DNA of 64,000 nt, from assembly GCA_016703155.1 (NCBI GenBank), contig JADJCP010000007.1:121035-185034 (forward strand), given 5' to 3'. The notes under the pieces are model-generated. The model saw only the letters and a program-made list of their open reading frames with translations, searched no databases and was not told the origin of the DNA. Source of the stretch: Hydrogenophilales bacterium (GTDB lineage Bacteria; Pseudomonadota; Gammaproteobacteria; Burkholderiales; Thiobacillaceae). Made by a program: the position numbers and the translations under genes. How positions within the stretch are numbered: position 1 is the first letter of the stretch; each line of letters begins with the position of its first letter. Shown piece by piece: positions 1-7,450 of the stretch.

Positions 1-581
1 CCTATTTCTGCGCGGGACAGATTTTTTTCAGTTTCATGTCCTCGCTGATCAACGAAGGCTGCGACACGTATATAAATGCGCATACCTTCTTGAAACAGAC
101 GGCGTATCCAAAATTCGCCTTTGTATTGCGTGTGGTCTGGAGAAATCTCCTCCTGCTTGGACATAATCTGGCCGTTATCATTGCCGTTCTGTTATGGGCC
201 GGGCGCCTTTCTCAGGTGCAGTGGCTGCCCTTCCTTGCCGGACTGCTCGTAACGATTCTGGCGGCGTGTTTTGTCGTCGCGATTTTTGGCGCAATCGCGG
301 CTCGCTATCGAGACGTGCCGATGATGGTCGCGAGCATCATGCAGGTCAGTTTCTTTGTTACCCCCGTCATGTGGCGCCCCGATCAACTGACCGAGCGGGC
401 TCAATGGCTGGTTCACCTTAACCCGTTGGCCTGTTATTTGGAGATACTCCGCCAGCCCTTGTTAGGCTTGGCGGCCTCGCAGCAAGCCTGGCTGACGGCA
501 GTTGGACTGCTTGCCGTCCTGTGCGTCGCTTTCATCCTGCTCTACCGTCAGGTCCGCAGGCGCATCGTGTATTGGCTTTGA
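1..581 (+). CDS. ABC-2 type polysaccharide export permease (Wzm-like), 5' partial
   Basis: Inner-membrane permease subunit of an ABC exporter for O-antigen or capsule chains. The frame is already open at the left edge (from base 3), so the N-terminus lies outside the window; the first in-frame ATG at 36 is internal. The visible part has several hydrophobic segments and the ABC-2 feature of a conserved Pro-rich turn (FFVTPVMWRPDQL) followed by a re-entrant region and a final TM helix ending in basic residues. It lies 12 bases before the ATPase gene, as expected for a wzm-wzt pair. Family is clear from the pairing and topology; the exact substrate is not. Confidence 0.85.
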   Translation, partial: YFCAGQIFFSFMSSLINEGCDTYINAHTFLKQTAYPKFAFVLRVVWRNLLLLGHNLAVIIAVLLWAGRLSQVQWLPFLAGLLVTILAACFVVAIFGAIAARYRDVPMMVASIMQVSFFVTPVMWRPDQLTERAQWLVHLNPLACYLEILRQPLLGLAASQQAWLTAVGLLAVLCVAFILLYRQVRRRIVYWL

Positions 582-593
582 GCGAAAACCATC

Positions 594-1382
594 ATGGTCG
601 GAATTAACTTGCGTGGTGTTGATGTGGACTTTCCCGTGTTCACCTCGCGCTCTCGAGGCTTGTTGAACACCTTGCTGCGCTATGACAAGCAGGAACAAAG
701 GCGCGTTGAAGCGACCGGCTTGTCCGGCATCCAGGTACACGCATTAAGAGATGTCAATCTTGAACTCAAGCCGGGCGATCGCGTCGGCCTGGTCGGGCGC
801 AATGGCGCGGGCAAGACAACGCTGCTCAAGGTGCTGTCGGGCGTCTATGAGCCCACCGCGGGTTATGTTCAGACCCAGGGTCGCGTGTCTTCCCTGACCG
901 ATATCATGCTTGGCATGGACATGGATGCCACCGGCTACGACAACATCGTTCTGCGTGGCATCGTCATGGGGCTGAGCCGTAAGCAAGCCCTTGCCATGAT
1001 TCCCGAAGTGGAAGAATTCACCAACTTGAGCGAGTACCTGCAAATACCGGTTCGTGCCTATTCACAAGGGATGCTATTGCGGCTTGCCTTCGCCGTCTCG
1101 ACAACGATTACGCCTGACATATTGCTTATGGACGAGATGATCGGCACCGGCGATGCCCAATTTATCAAGAAATCCCAGGACCGGATCTCACGGTTGATCG
1201 ACCGGGTGCCTATTCTCGTCATCGCGTCGCATAACGAGTCCATACTGAATAAATTCTGCGATACCGGGTTACTGCTTGAGGAAGGCCGCATCATCCATCG
1301 CGGGCCGATACAGGAGTGCCTGGCACTGCACCTTGGGTCTGGGCAAGATGACCAAGCCAATCCGGCGGCACCGGAGCAATGA
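594..1382 (+). CDS. Polysaccharide ABC transporter ATP-binding protein (Wzt/TagH-like)
   Basis: ATPase subunit that powers export of a lipid-linked glycan through the preceding permease. Visible motifs are Walker A (GRNGAGKTT, near residue 70), a signature-like YSQGMLLRLAF, Walker B (DILLMDEMI) and a switch histidine in VIASH. At 262 residues it lacks the C-terminal carbohydrate-binding domain of long Wzt proteins, so chain-length or cap recognition must be done otherwise, as in KpsT/TagH types. Its stop overlaps the next start (ATGA at 1379-1382), indicating translational coupling to the glycan-modifying enzymes. Confidence 0.92.
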   Translation: MVGINLRGVDVDFPVFTSRSRGLLNTLLRYDKQEQRRVEATGLSGIQVHALRDVNLELKPGDRVGLVGRNGAGKTTLLKVLSGVYEPTAGYVQTQGRVSSLTDIMLGMDMDATGYDNIVLRGIVMGLSRKQALAMIPEVEEFTNLSEYLQIPVRAYSQGMLLRLAFAVSTTITPDILLMDEMIGTGDAQFIKKSQDRISRLIDRVPILVIASHNESILNKFCDTGLLLEEGRIIHRGPIQECLALHLGSGQDDQANPAAPEQ

Positions 1383-2422
1383 TCTACATTTCCTACGGCA
1401 TTCCAAAGTCGGCCAGTTCATTCGTTTATCAATTGACCCAATCGGCCGTTGGCGCGCTGGCCGACAAAGAGGGGCTGCGCAACTTCACGCTGACAGAGCT
1501 TTTCCCCGCCTGTGCCAACCAAGGTTTTGCCGAGGAGGCCATGCGGACGGAGGGCTTGCCTCTAGACGCCAATGGGTTGGCCCAACTGGTCGACCTGATC
1601 GATGCCCGGTTGGTGGCACAGGGTGGAGGATTCATTACAATCAAGACGCACCTTGGATGTAGTGATCCATTGCGAAAACGCGTTGCCGCGGGTGATGTCA
1701 AGGCGTCGGCGTGCTATCGGCATCCTGCGGAAATGATCCTCTCGCGGATGGACATGGTTGCCAGAAAGGCTGAGGAGGTTAGCAGCGAGCAAATCAAGGG
1801 ATATTACATAAAGGATGGTATCCCCAACTTCATGTCGTGGGTCGCGGAGCCAAATGTCCGCAGGTTTTATTACGACACGATCGTTCAATCTCCGGAAGTA
1901 ATCGCCGCGCAGATCTGCAATCAGCTCGGAATTTCAATCGAGCCTGAACATTTGCTACGACCGCTTCTTTCCGATAAGAGCCGGATATGGCAATTCAACA
2001 AGGGCGTGTTGCATAGACATCAGGCCGAGATGTCTCCGGAGGAAATCGCCCAAATCGAGCTTGATTTTGTCGATTACATGAATTTCATCGAGCGTGCGAA
2101 AAAAGGTCTTGGGGATTTTTACTTTGCCGTCGTTACACCCAGCCTCAACAGCGCCGCAACCATCAACGAAACGATACTGAGCGTCGTCTCCCAGCGCGGC
2201 GATTTCGCCATTCGTTATCACGTGCAGGATGGCGGGTCGACCGACGGAACCATCGACCTGCTCGAACGCTGGAATCAACTCCTTGGCGAGAGCAATGTTC
2301 CTTGGCTGGGGTGCAAGCGCGTAGATTTCTCGTATGCAGTAAAGCCTGACGACGGGGTCTACGATGCCCTCAATCTTGCTTTTGAGCATGTTTCCGGCGA
2401 TGTGTATACGGTTAGGCAGTGA
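1379..2422 (+). CDS. Sulfotransferase-like domain fused to GT2 glycosyltransferase, N-terminal fragment
   Basis: Residues 1-240 look like a PAPS-type sulfotransferase: a 5'-phosphosulfate loop (YGIPKSASSFVY) and a 3'-phosphate-like segment (YRHPAEMILSRMD). Residues 250-345 are the start of a GT-A family 2 domain (VVTPSLNSAATI, VQDGGSTDGT). The frame ends abruptly inside the GT2 domain. Translation of the overlapping frame restores the expected next motif (LGSDDRLYPG) from base 2412, so a two-base loss near 2408-2411 explains the break. It would add sulfate and a sugar to the exported glycan, but activity is inferred only from motifs. Start ATG overlaps the stop of the ATPase gene. Confidence 0.75.
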   Translation: MIYISYGIPKSASSFVYQLTQSAVGALADKEGLRNFTLTELFPACANQGFAEEAMRTEGLPLDANGLAQLVDLIDARLVAQGGGFITIKTHLGCSDPLRKRVAAGDVKASACYRHPAEMILSRMDMVARKAEEVSSEQIKGYYIKDGIPNFMSWVAEPNVRRFYYDTIVQSPEVIAAQICNQLGISIEPEHLLRPLLSDKSRIWQFNKGVLHRHQAEMSPEEIAQIELDFVDYMNFIERAKKGLGDFYFAVVTPSLNSAATINETILSVVSQRGDFAIRYHVQDGGSTDGTIDLLERWNQLLGESNVPWLGCKRVDFSYAVKPDDGVYDALNLAFEHVSGDVYTVRQ

Positions 2423-3695
2423 TGATCGTCTCTATCCAGGCTGCATGCAGTCCCTTACCACGCTGCTGCAAGCTCATCCGGACGTGCACTGGCTGACCGG
2501 GCCGGTCTCCCTGCTGCGCGAAGATGGCGTGAATTGCAGTACCAATCCGCATCAACTCTCTGTTATCACGGCCAAACTGCACCACCAATCCGAGCTGAAA
2601 GCGAGGATGGCCGGCAGCCGTTTTAAATTCATACAACAGGAGGGGACTTTCTGGTCGGCTTGGTTGTGGCAGGCGGTTGGGCAGCGTCTGAATTCATCCT
2701 TGCGCCTGGCCGGGGATTTCGAACTTTGGTCCCGTATGGCGCAACACACCGATCTGGTGACGGTACTGGCACCCCTGGGGGCATTTCGACGGCGGCAGGG
2801 GCAGCTATCCAGTTCGCTGGACAAATATATGGAAGAGGTCCGATGCGTTCAGGACACGGTCGGTGGCTCTCGGCATCGCCCATCGTTTCAGGAATTGGTG
2901 ACGGATACACTGGCAACCCGAGTGGCCTATTGCAGTTGGCCTGACGGTTACTGGTCGATAAATAGCGTTGCGCATGGACGTCTCGATATGCGTGTCTTGC
3001 CTGACGGCACGCATATCCAGTTTCTTGATTTTTCGGGGTTATCCTTGCTGTCTGAGCCGCACAATGCACACGCACGCGTGGCCTGTGCCATTCAAAAAGG
3101 CGAGACACTTGAATTAGAGGGGCCGTTTCCTCAGGCCAACTTGCACGCACCGTTTTATTGGCTGACAGGCCATGAATCCCGGCTGTTTCTATGGTCTGCC
3201 GAGCCCGGGCCGCACCCGATCCACCTAAGTGTCTCCAGCCCGAGCCCGGGGCAACAAGTGACGCTCAGAGGCACTGGGCTGCGCGAAGAAAGCTGTGTGT
3301 CAGCCGCCGAGCCTTGGGGCGAGACGTTTCATATCGAATTTGTGGTGGATATTCCTGTGGACGGCTATGAATTGAGACTTGAATTCTCGGACACATGTTT
3401 GTCTTGTGAAGAGCCACGGGAACTGGCCTGCATGTTGTTTGCCGTCGATATGCATGAGTTCACGCAGGGTGATACGCGAACACAAGAAGACACCCGGGAC
3501 GCATCGATCCAGCGCGTTTCCTTTGCCATTGGCAGGGAAAGTCCAGTCAACAACGCTATGGATTTCGAGCCCCTGCGCAATGCTCAGACTGGCGACTTGT
3601 CAAATCCCTTGATTGGCCAACAGGATCCGCTGTGTTCTGGGTCATTGCTCGATTCTCCGGGATGCCTCGGGGCGCCCCGTGTCCGATGCTCGTGA
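2364..3695 (+). CDS. GT2 C-terminal half plus beta-rich accessory domain (continuation fragment)
   Basis: Meaningful homology starts at about base 2412 (LGSDDRLYPG, the acceptor/metal region of GT2), not at the nominal ATG, so this is the downstream part of the preceding gene after a frameshift. Residues about 20-160 complete the GT2 fold, including a TFWSAWLW segment and a DFELWSRM motif. Residues about 200-390 form a beta-strand-rich domain with no catalytic motif I recognise; its last strands resemble the C-terminal module of the GT2 protein at 10.7-12.2 kb. The last 20 or so residues may again be out of frame, because the coiled-coil tail follows in another frame. Confidence 0.65.
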   Translation: MPSILLLSMFPAMCIRLGSDDRLYPGCMQSLTTLLQAHPDVHWLTGPVSLLREDGVNCSTNPHQLSVITAKLHHQSELKARMAGSRFKFIQQEGTFWSAWLWQAVGQRLNSSLRLAGDFELWSRMAQHTDLVTVLAPLGAFRRRQGQLSSSLDKYMEEVRCVQDTVGGSRHRPSFQELVTDTLATRVAYCSWPDGYWSINSVAHGRLDMRVLPDGTHIQFLDFSGLSLLSEPHNAHARVACAIQKGETLELEGPFPQANLHAPFYWLTGHESRLFLWSAEPGPHPIHLSVSSPSPGQQVTLRGTGLREESCVSAAEPWGETFHIEFVVDIPVDGYELRLEFSDTCLSCEEPRELACMLFAVDMHEFTQGDTRTQEDTRDASIQRVSFAIGRESPVNNAMDFEPLRNAQTGDLSNPLIGQQDPLCSGSLLDSPGCLGAPRVRCS

Positions 3696-3930
3696 AACAG
3701 GTTTCATCTCGAGGCTCCGTCGCCCGAAAGGATCAAGTCATCAGGCGGAATGGCTGAACCGGCTAAAACAAAAGCTGAGGGAACTGGAGGCCGATCTTGA
3801 AGCCAAGGAGTGTGTAATTCAGAACCTGGCCTTGACGTGTCAGGAGCGACAGGCCGTTATTGAGGGACTCAAACATGCTTGTGATGAGCGGTTGGAGTTG
3901 ATTGAACAACTGACTCAAACAAAACACTAA
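3613..3930 (+). CDS. Coiled-coil tail fragment (probable C-terminus of the preceding fused protein)
   Basis: A 105-residue frame whose last 50 residues form a charged coiled coil with the motif ERQAVIEGL-x4-DERLELI. The same tail ends the sulfotransferase at 8.99-10.01 kb and the GSCFA protein at 12.2-13.4 kb, where it is fused to the enzyme. The simplest reading is that it belongs to the gene starting at 1379, separated by a second small indel somewhere in 3613-3695. No good ribosome binding site marks an independent start. It overlaps the next gene by one base (TAATG). Confidence 0.55.
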   Translation: MANRIRCVLGHCSILRDASGRPVSDARETGFISRLRRPKGSSHQAEWLNRLKQKLRELEADLEAKECVIQNLALTCQERQAVIEGLKHACDERLELIEQLTQTKH

Positions 3931-5504
3931 TGGGCGCGGTTAGCTTTTCCATTGACCTTCGACTGGTCAAGGCCCTAAAGAGGGCGCTGCCACTGGATGT
4001 GTTTGTTGAGACAGGCACCTTTATGGGCGATTCCTGCGAAACAGTTAAAAACCATTTCCAGGAAATCTTCACGGTCGAGCTTTCCGAACAGTATTCTCAG
4101 AAGGCCCAATCACGGTTCGCGGATTTTCCGTATATATCCGTCATCCAGGGGGCTTCGCCAGAGGCCTTGGCTGATTTGGCGCCAATGCTGACGGGGCGAT
4201 CTGTACTGTATTTTCTCGATGCGCACTGGTGTAACGCTCAAAACACCGCGGGCAGTACCTCTCAATGCCCGCTGCTAGATGAATTGCGGGCGATTGGCCA
4301 GCTAAATCTTGACAGTGCAATTGTCATTGACGATGCGCGCTTGTTTCTCGCGCCGCCGCCCGCGCCGCATGAAATAGCCCAATGGCCAACTCTACCGGAG
4401 ATACTTTCCGCGTTGGGCGAGCTGGGCACGGGTCATCAGCTCATGGTGATCAATGACAACATCGTTTTCTTTCCCCCTTCGGCACGTTTCGCGGTTCGTC
4501 AATATGCCCGCAATCACGGGATTGATTGGCTGCATGTCATGCAAAAGGCACGGGAATTGGATCGATTGGAACATGCAAAGGCGACCTATGGGCAGCCAGT
4601 CGACTTCATCGTTCGCTGTGCTCAAGTTGTCTTGCGGCCACGTCTGGGCAGGCTCAACCACCACCCCCCATGCCCGCTGGCGCTGCCGGCCAGCCACCGC
4701 AGCACTCTCGAAGCCGGGCAACAGCCGAGCATCTCGCTTATCACGCCGTCGTTCAATCAGGGAGCGTTCATTGAACGGACGTTGCAGAGTGTGTTGGCAC
4801 AGGGCTATCCGCATCTGGAGTATTACGTTCAGGATGGCGGCTCGACGGACGAGACGGTGGCAATACTGCGGCGTTACGAAGGCCGCCTCGCCGGCTGGGC
4901 GTCGGCGTCGGACGGCGGTCAGAGCCAAGCCATCAATCTGGGGTTTGCCCGGACGAGCGGCGAGATCATGGCCTGGCTCAATTCCGACGATCTCCTCTTG
5001 CCGGGGGCGTTGGCCTACGTGGCCGACTACTTCGCCCGGCATCCCGAGGTCGAAGTGGTGTACGGGCACCGGATACTGATCGACGAAGACGATCAGGAGA
5101 TCGGGCGCTGGATCCTGCCGAGTCATGACGACGGCGTCTTGTCCTGGGCCGACTTCATCCCGCAGGAGACATTGTTCTGGCGGCGGAGTCTGTGGGAAAA
5201 GGCCGGGGGGCGGGTGGACGAAAGTTACCGGTTCGCCATGGATTGGGACTTGCTGCTGCGCTTTCGCGCCGCCGGGGCGCGCATGGTGAGACTGCCGCGC
5301 TTTCTGGGGGCATTTCGGGTGCACGGCGCGCAGAAGACGAGTGCGGTCATTGCAGACGTCGGCTTCGGCGAGATGGATCGGCTGCGGCAACGCGTGTTGG
5401 GGCGGGAGGTGAGCCGGACCGAGATAGGGCGGGCGATCCGTCGCTATCTGCTTGCGCATCTCTACCACGACTGGTCGTACAGAGTGTTTGGTCGATTGAC
5501 ATGA
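3930..5504 (+). CDS. Bifunctional methyltransferase-like / GT2 glycosyltransferase
   Basis: Intact 524-residue protein. Residues 1-190 resemble a class I SAM-dependent methyltransferase (VETGTFMGDSCE in place of the glycine-rich loop, then YFLDAHW and CPLLDELRAI). Residues 265-500 are a GT-A family 2 domain with LITPSFNQGAFIE, VQDGGSTDET, a WLNSDD metal-binding motif and the WDLLLRFR segment. The gene couples to the previous frame by a TAATG overlap. The GT2 part is almost identical at the DNA level to the one at 8.07-8.86 kb. The role is probably addition of one residue and a methyl group to the glycan repeat or cap; substrates are unknown. Confidence 0.8.
   Translation: MGAVSFSIDLRLVKALKRALPLDVFVETGTFMGDSCETVKNHFQEIFTVELSEQYSQKAQSRFADFPYISVIQGASPEALADLAPMLTGRSVLYFLDAHWCNAQNTAGSTSQCPLLDELRAIGQLNLDSAIVIDDARLFLAPPPAPHEIAQWPTLPEILSALGELGTGHQLMVINDNIVFFPPSARFAVRQYARNHGIDWLHVMQKARELDRLEHAKATYGQPVDFIVRCAQVVLRPRLGRLNHHPPCPLALPASHRSTLEAGQQPSISLITPSFNQGAFIERTLQSVLAQGYPHLEYYVQDGGSTDETVAILRRYEGRLAGWASASDGGQSQAINLGFARTSGEIMAWLNSDDLLLPGALAYVADYFARHPEVEVVYGHRILIDEDDQEIGRWILPSHDDGVLSWADFIPQETLFWRRSLWEKAGGRVDESYRFAMDWDLLLRFRAAGARMVRLPRFLGAFRVHGAQKTSAVIADVGFGEMDRLRQRVLGREVSRTEIGRAIRRYLLAHLYHDWSYRVFGRLT
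4722..5504 (+). repeat. GT2-domain direct repeat, copy 1
   Basis: A roughly 780-base block that recurs at 8074-8856 at a constant offset of 3352 bases. The middle of the block is nearly unchanged and substitutions cluster at both ends, the pattern left by recent duplication or gene conversion. Confidence 0.9.
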
Positions 5505-5697
5505 CGTGGGGGGCATCCGGCGTGGAGTGATGCGATGCACGGCGACATCGGCGACTTATCATGAGAATAGTCACTGTGCCATACTCCAAGCCTGATAAGT
5601 GACAAGCGGGTCGGTTCGCAAACACGGAGGGGCTGCTGTTGGCGTGCTGGAACCGTGACGTTGAAACAGAAGACGATCATCGCCGCTGGGAGTCCTT

Positions 5698-7224
5698 GTG
5701 AAGATACTGGTTTCTGGCATGCCGAGGTCCATGACGACATGGATATTCAATGTCATCCGCGAATTGCTTGCCGACGACGCGTTGGAAACCATTTGGATCG
5801 ACCCGAACGATGATCCCGCCGAAATCCAGTTTGCCTCGGCCCTTGGGAACATCCTGGCCAAGTGCCATCATTTCAGCCAAAGACTTGCCGACTCCGCGGA
5901 CCTGGTCGTGTATTCCTATCGCGACTTGCGGACTGCGGCCGTCAGTTACATGCGAAAATTCGAGGTGTCCGGAACGCAAAACCTGCTCGATACTTGGGTT
6001 CAGGCGGGCCGGCTATGGCTGCCCCGCGCGGACATCGTTCTCCGTTACGAAACGACCGAGGGTAACAAACTGAAGGTCATTGGCAAGCTGCGGTCTGTGC
6101 TGCGGTCGAAGTCTGGCAGTATCGTGCTCTGCCGATTCGACGATGGGGAGATTTTGCAGCGCGTCGATGCCGAATTTCAGGCCAGGCAGACGCCCGATGA
6201 AATCAGTCACGACAGCAACACCATGATCCTTCCGGCGCACCGGACCTTTCAGCCCCGGCCCGAGGATTTGAATGAAACCGAGCGATCCCTCTACGCGCAT
6301 GTTGAGCATGAATTTGCCAATTGGCTGACCGACCACGGGTATCTGCATGCCGATGACTATGGCCAGGAACTGGAATACCGCATTGGCCGGCATCTGATGC
6401 GCTGTCTGAACGCGAAGGTGGTGGTGGATGTCGGTGTCGAACGCGGTTCGTTCACCGATCTGGCATGCGCGGCCGGGGTCGCCAGGGTGATCGGCTTCGA
6501 GCCCTTGCCCAGGCATTTCGACTACTTGGCGGAGAAATATGCGGACACCGCCCAAGTCGAGATCCACCCCGCCGCGGTTTCCGAGCATAGCGGCACGGGG
6601 CGTTTGCATGTCGCGACGGATGTCGACGGCCGGGAACTCGATTTCCATCACACCTTGAGCGACCTCGGGGACTCCGCCACGGTCATTCGCACCGGCAAGG
6701 CCATCGATGTCGCTACCGTTTCATTGGCCGATCTCGCCGAAGCGGGCAGGATTCCGCGCGACATCGATTTTCTGAAGATCGACACGGATGGTCACGACCT
6801 TGCCGTACTGCGTGGCTTGGGGACGTGCATCCCCGAGTCATCATGGCGGAATACTGGGATACTTTGCCCGAAACCAGCGGCATCAGCCAATACAACCTGG
6901 GAGATTTGGCCAACTGGGCGTACCGGCACGATTATCGTCGGATGCTTGTTGTTCGCCGCAATGGACGGATTGAACTGGTGCAGATGGATGCGCCTTGGTC
7001 CTTGCCCGGGGACTGGGGAAATGTGTTTTTCATCCATCGCGACGCCGATTTCGAGCGCGCTCGCGACGAGCTTGATTCGATTGCACGTATGGCACATGCC
7101 AACCTGTGCGAGCAGGTGTCCGGATTGGGTCGCGAGTATGCGGCCAGGAAGCCGAGATACGCACACTCAGCGCGGCCTTGACGCAAAACCGGCAACGCGA
7201 GTTATTGCTGATGCGCGAGAGTGA
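5698..7224 (+). CDS. Sulfotransferase-like / FkbM methyltransferase fusion (frameshifted)
   Basis: GTG start. Residues 1-215 are sulfotransferase-like: phosphosulfate loop GMPRSMTTWIFN and a 3'-phosphate-like segment YRDLRTAAVSYMRKF. Residues 230-375 are an FkbM-type methyltransferase (VVVDVGVERGSFTDLA, GFEPLP, DFLKIDTDGHD). After residue 375 the frame is nonsense: the true continuation is read in the frame of 6825-7181, and restoring one G in the GGGG run at 6819-6822 joins them (LRGLGD-VHPRVIMAEYWD). The gene was probably one very large protein running on through the coiled coil and GT2 domain to 8856. Function is inferred as glycan sulfation and O-methylation. Confidence 0.7.
   Translation: MKILVSGMPRSMTTWIFNVIRELLADDALETIWIDPNDDPAEIQFASALGNILAKCHHFSQRLADSADLVVYSYRDLRTAAVSYMRKFEVSGTQNLLDTWVQAGRLWLPRADIVLRYETTEGNKLKVIGKLRSVLRSKSGSIVLCRFDDGEILQRVDAEFQARQTPDEISHDSNTMILPAHRTFQPRPEDLNETERSLYAHVEHEFANWLTDHGYLHADDYGQELEYRIGRHLMRCLNAKVVVDVGVERGSFTDLACAAGVARVIGFEPLPRHFDYLAEKYADTAQVEIHPAAVSEHSGTGRLHVATDVDGRELDFHHTLSDLGDSATVIRTGKAIDVATVSLADLAEAGRIPRDIDFLKIDTDGHDLAVLRGLGTCIPESSWRNTGILCPKPAASANTTWEIWPTGRTGTIIVGCLLFAAMDGLNWCRWMRLGPCPGTGEMCFSSIATPISSALATSLIRLHVWHMPTCASRCPDWVASMRPGSRDTHTQRGLDAKPATRVIADARE
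6825..7181 (+). CDS. FkbM methyltransferase C-terminal fragment (continuation of the 5698 gene)
   Basis: This frame carries the last third of the FkbM domain (VIMAEYWDTLP, DWGNVFFIHRD) and the start of the linker helix. It joins the upstream frame by one missing G at 6819-6822. It joins the downstream coiled-coil frame by a further one-base loss near 7140 (EYAGQEAEI after repair). It is not an independent gene. Confidence 0.7.
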   Translation: MHPRVIMAEYWDTLPETSGISQYNLGDLANWAYRHDYRRMLVVRRNGRIELVQMDAPWSLPGDWGNVFFIHRDADFERARDELDSIARMAHANLCEQVSGLGREYAARKPRYAHSARP

Positions 7225-7381
7225 AGCCAAGGAGGCCGAGATACACACGCTTGCCACGGCGCTGGCAGAGCATCGGCAGCGTGAGGCATTGCTGATGCGC
7301 GAGAGCGAAGCCAAGGAGGCGGAGATACACACGCTCGCCACGGCGTTGGCAGAGCTTCGGCAGCGTGAGAGGCATTGCTGA
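7106..7381 (+). CDS. Coiled-coil linker fragment with 28-residue repeats
   Basis: Almost wholly built from tandem copies of a 28-residue unit (EAEIHTLATALAE, then QREALLMRESEAK). It has no catalytic motif and no convincing start. It is the middle of the large fused protein, separated by a one-base loss near 7140 on the left and a two-base gain near 7366-7371 on the right. The gain is obvious when the third repeat is aligned with the second. Confidence 0.6.
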   Translation: MRAGVRIGSRVCGQEAEIRTLSAALTQNRQRELLLMRESEAKEAEIHTLATALAEHRQREALLMRESEAKEAEIHTLATALAELRQRERHC

Positions 7382-7450
7382 TGCGCGAGGGTGAGGCCAA
7401 AGAAGTCGAGATACGCAGCCCGACTGCGGCGTTGACGCAGCATCGGTCTC
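7148..7450 (+). repeat. 84-bp tandem repeat encoding a 28-residue coiled coil
   Basis: Unit starts at 7148, 7232, 7316 and 7402. The first two spacings are exactly 84 bases; the last is 86 because of a two-base insertion in unit 3. The fourth unit is diverged and partial. Twenty-eight residues equal four heptads, so copy-number change lengthens the helix without altering its register. Confidence 0.9.

Noticed and set aside
4392..5540. 382-codon minus-strand frame opposite the first GT2 domain, repeated at 7906-8961
   Set aside because: Its recurrence only reflects the GT2 DNA duplication; the translation is Pro/His-rich and not protein-like.
6819..7371. Programmed ribosomal frameshifting in the fused protein
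   Set aside because: Several different shifts (minus one, and net plus two) without a common slippery site or downstream structure, and the same kind of lesion in unrelated genes, favour sequence error.
7148..7450. Possible CRISPR-like array
   Set aside because: Units are contiguous 84-bp protein-coding repeats without spacers.
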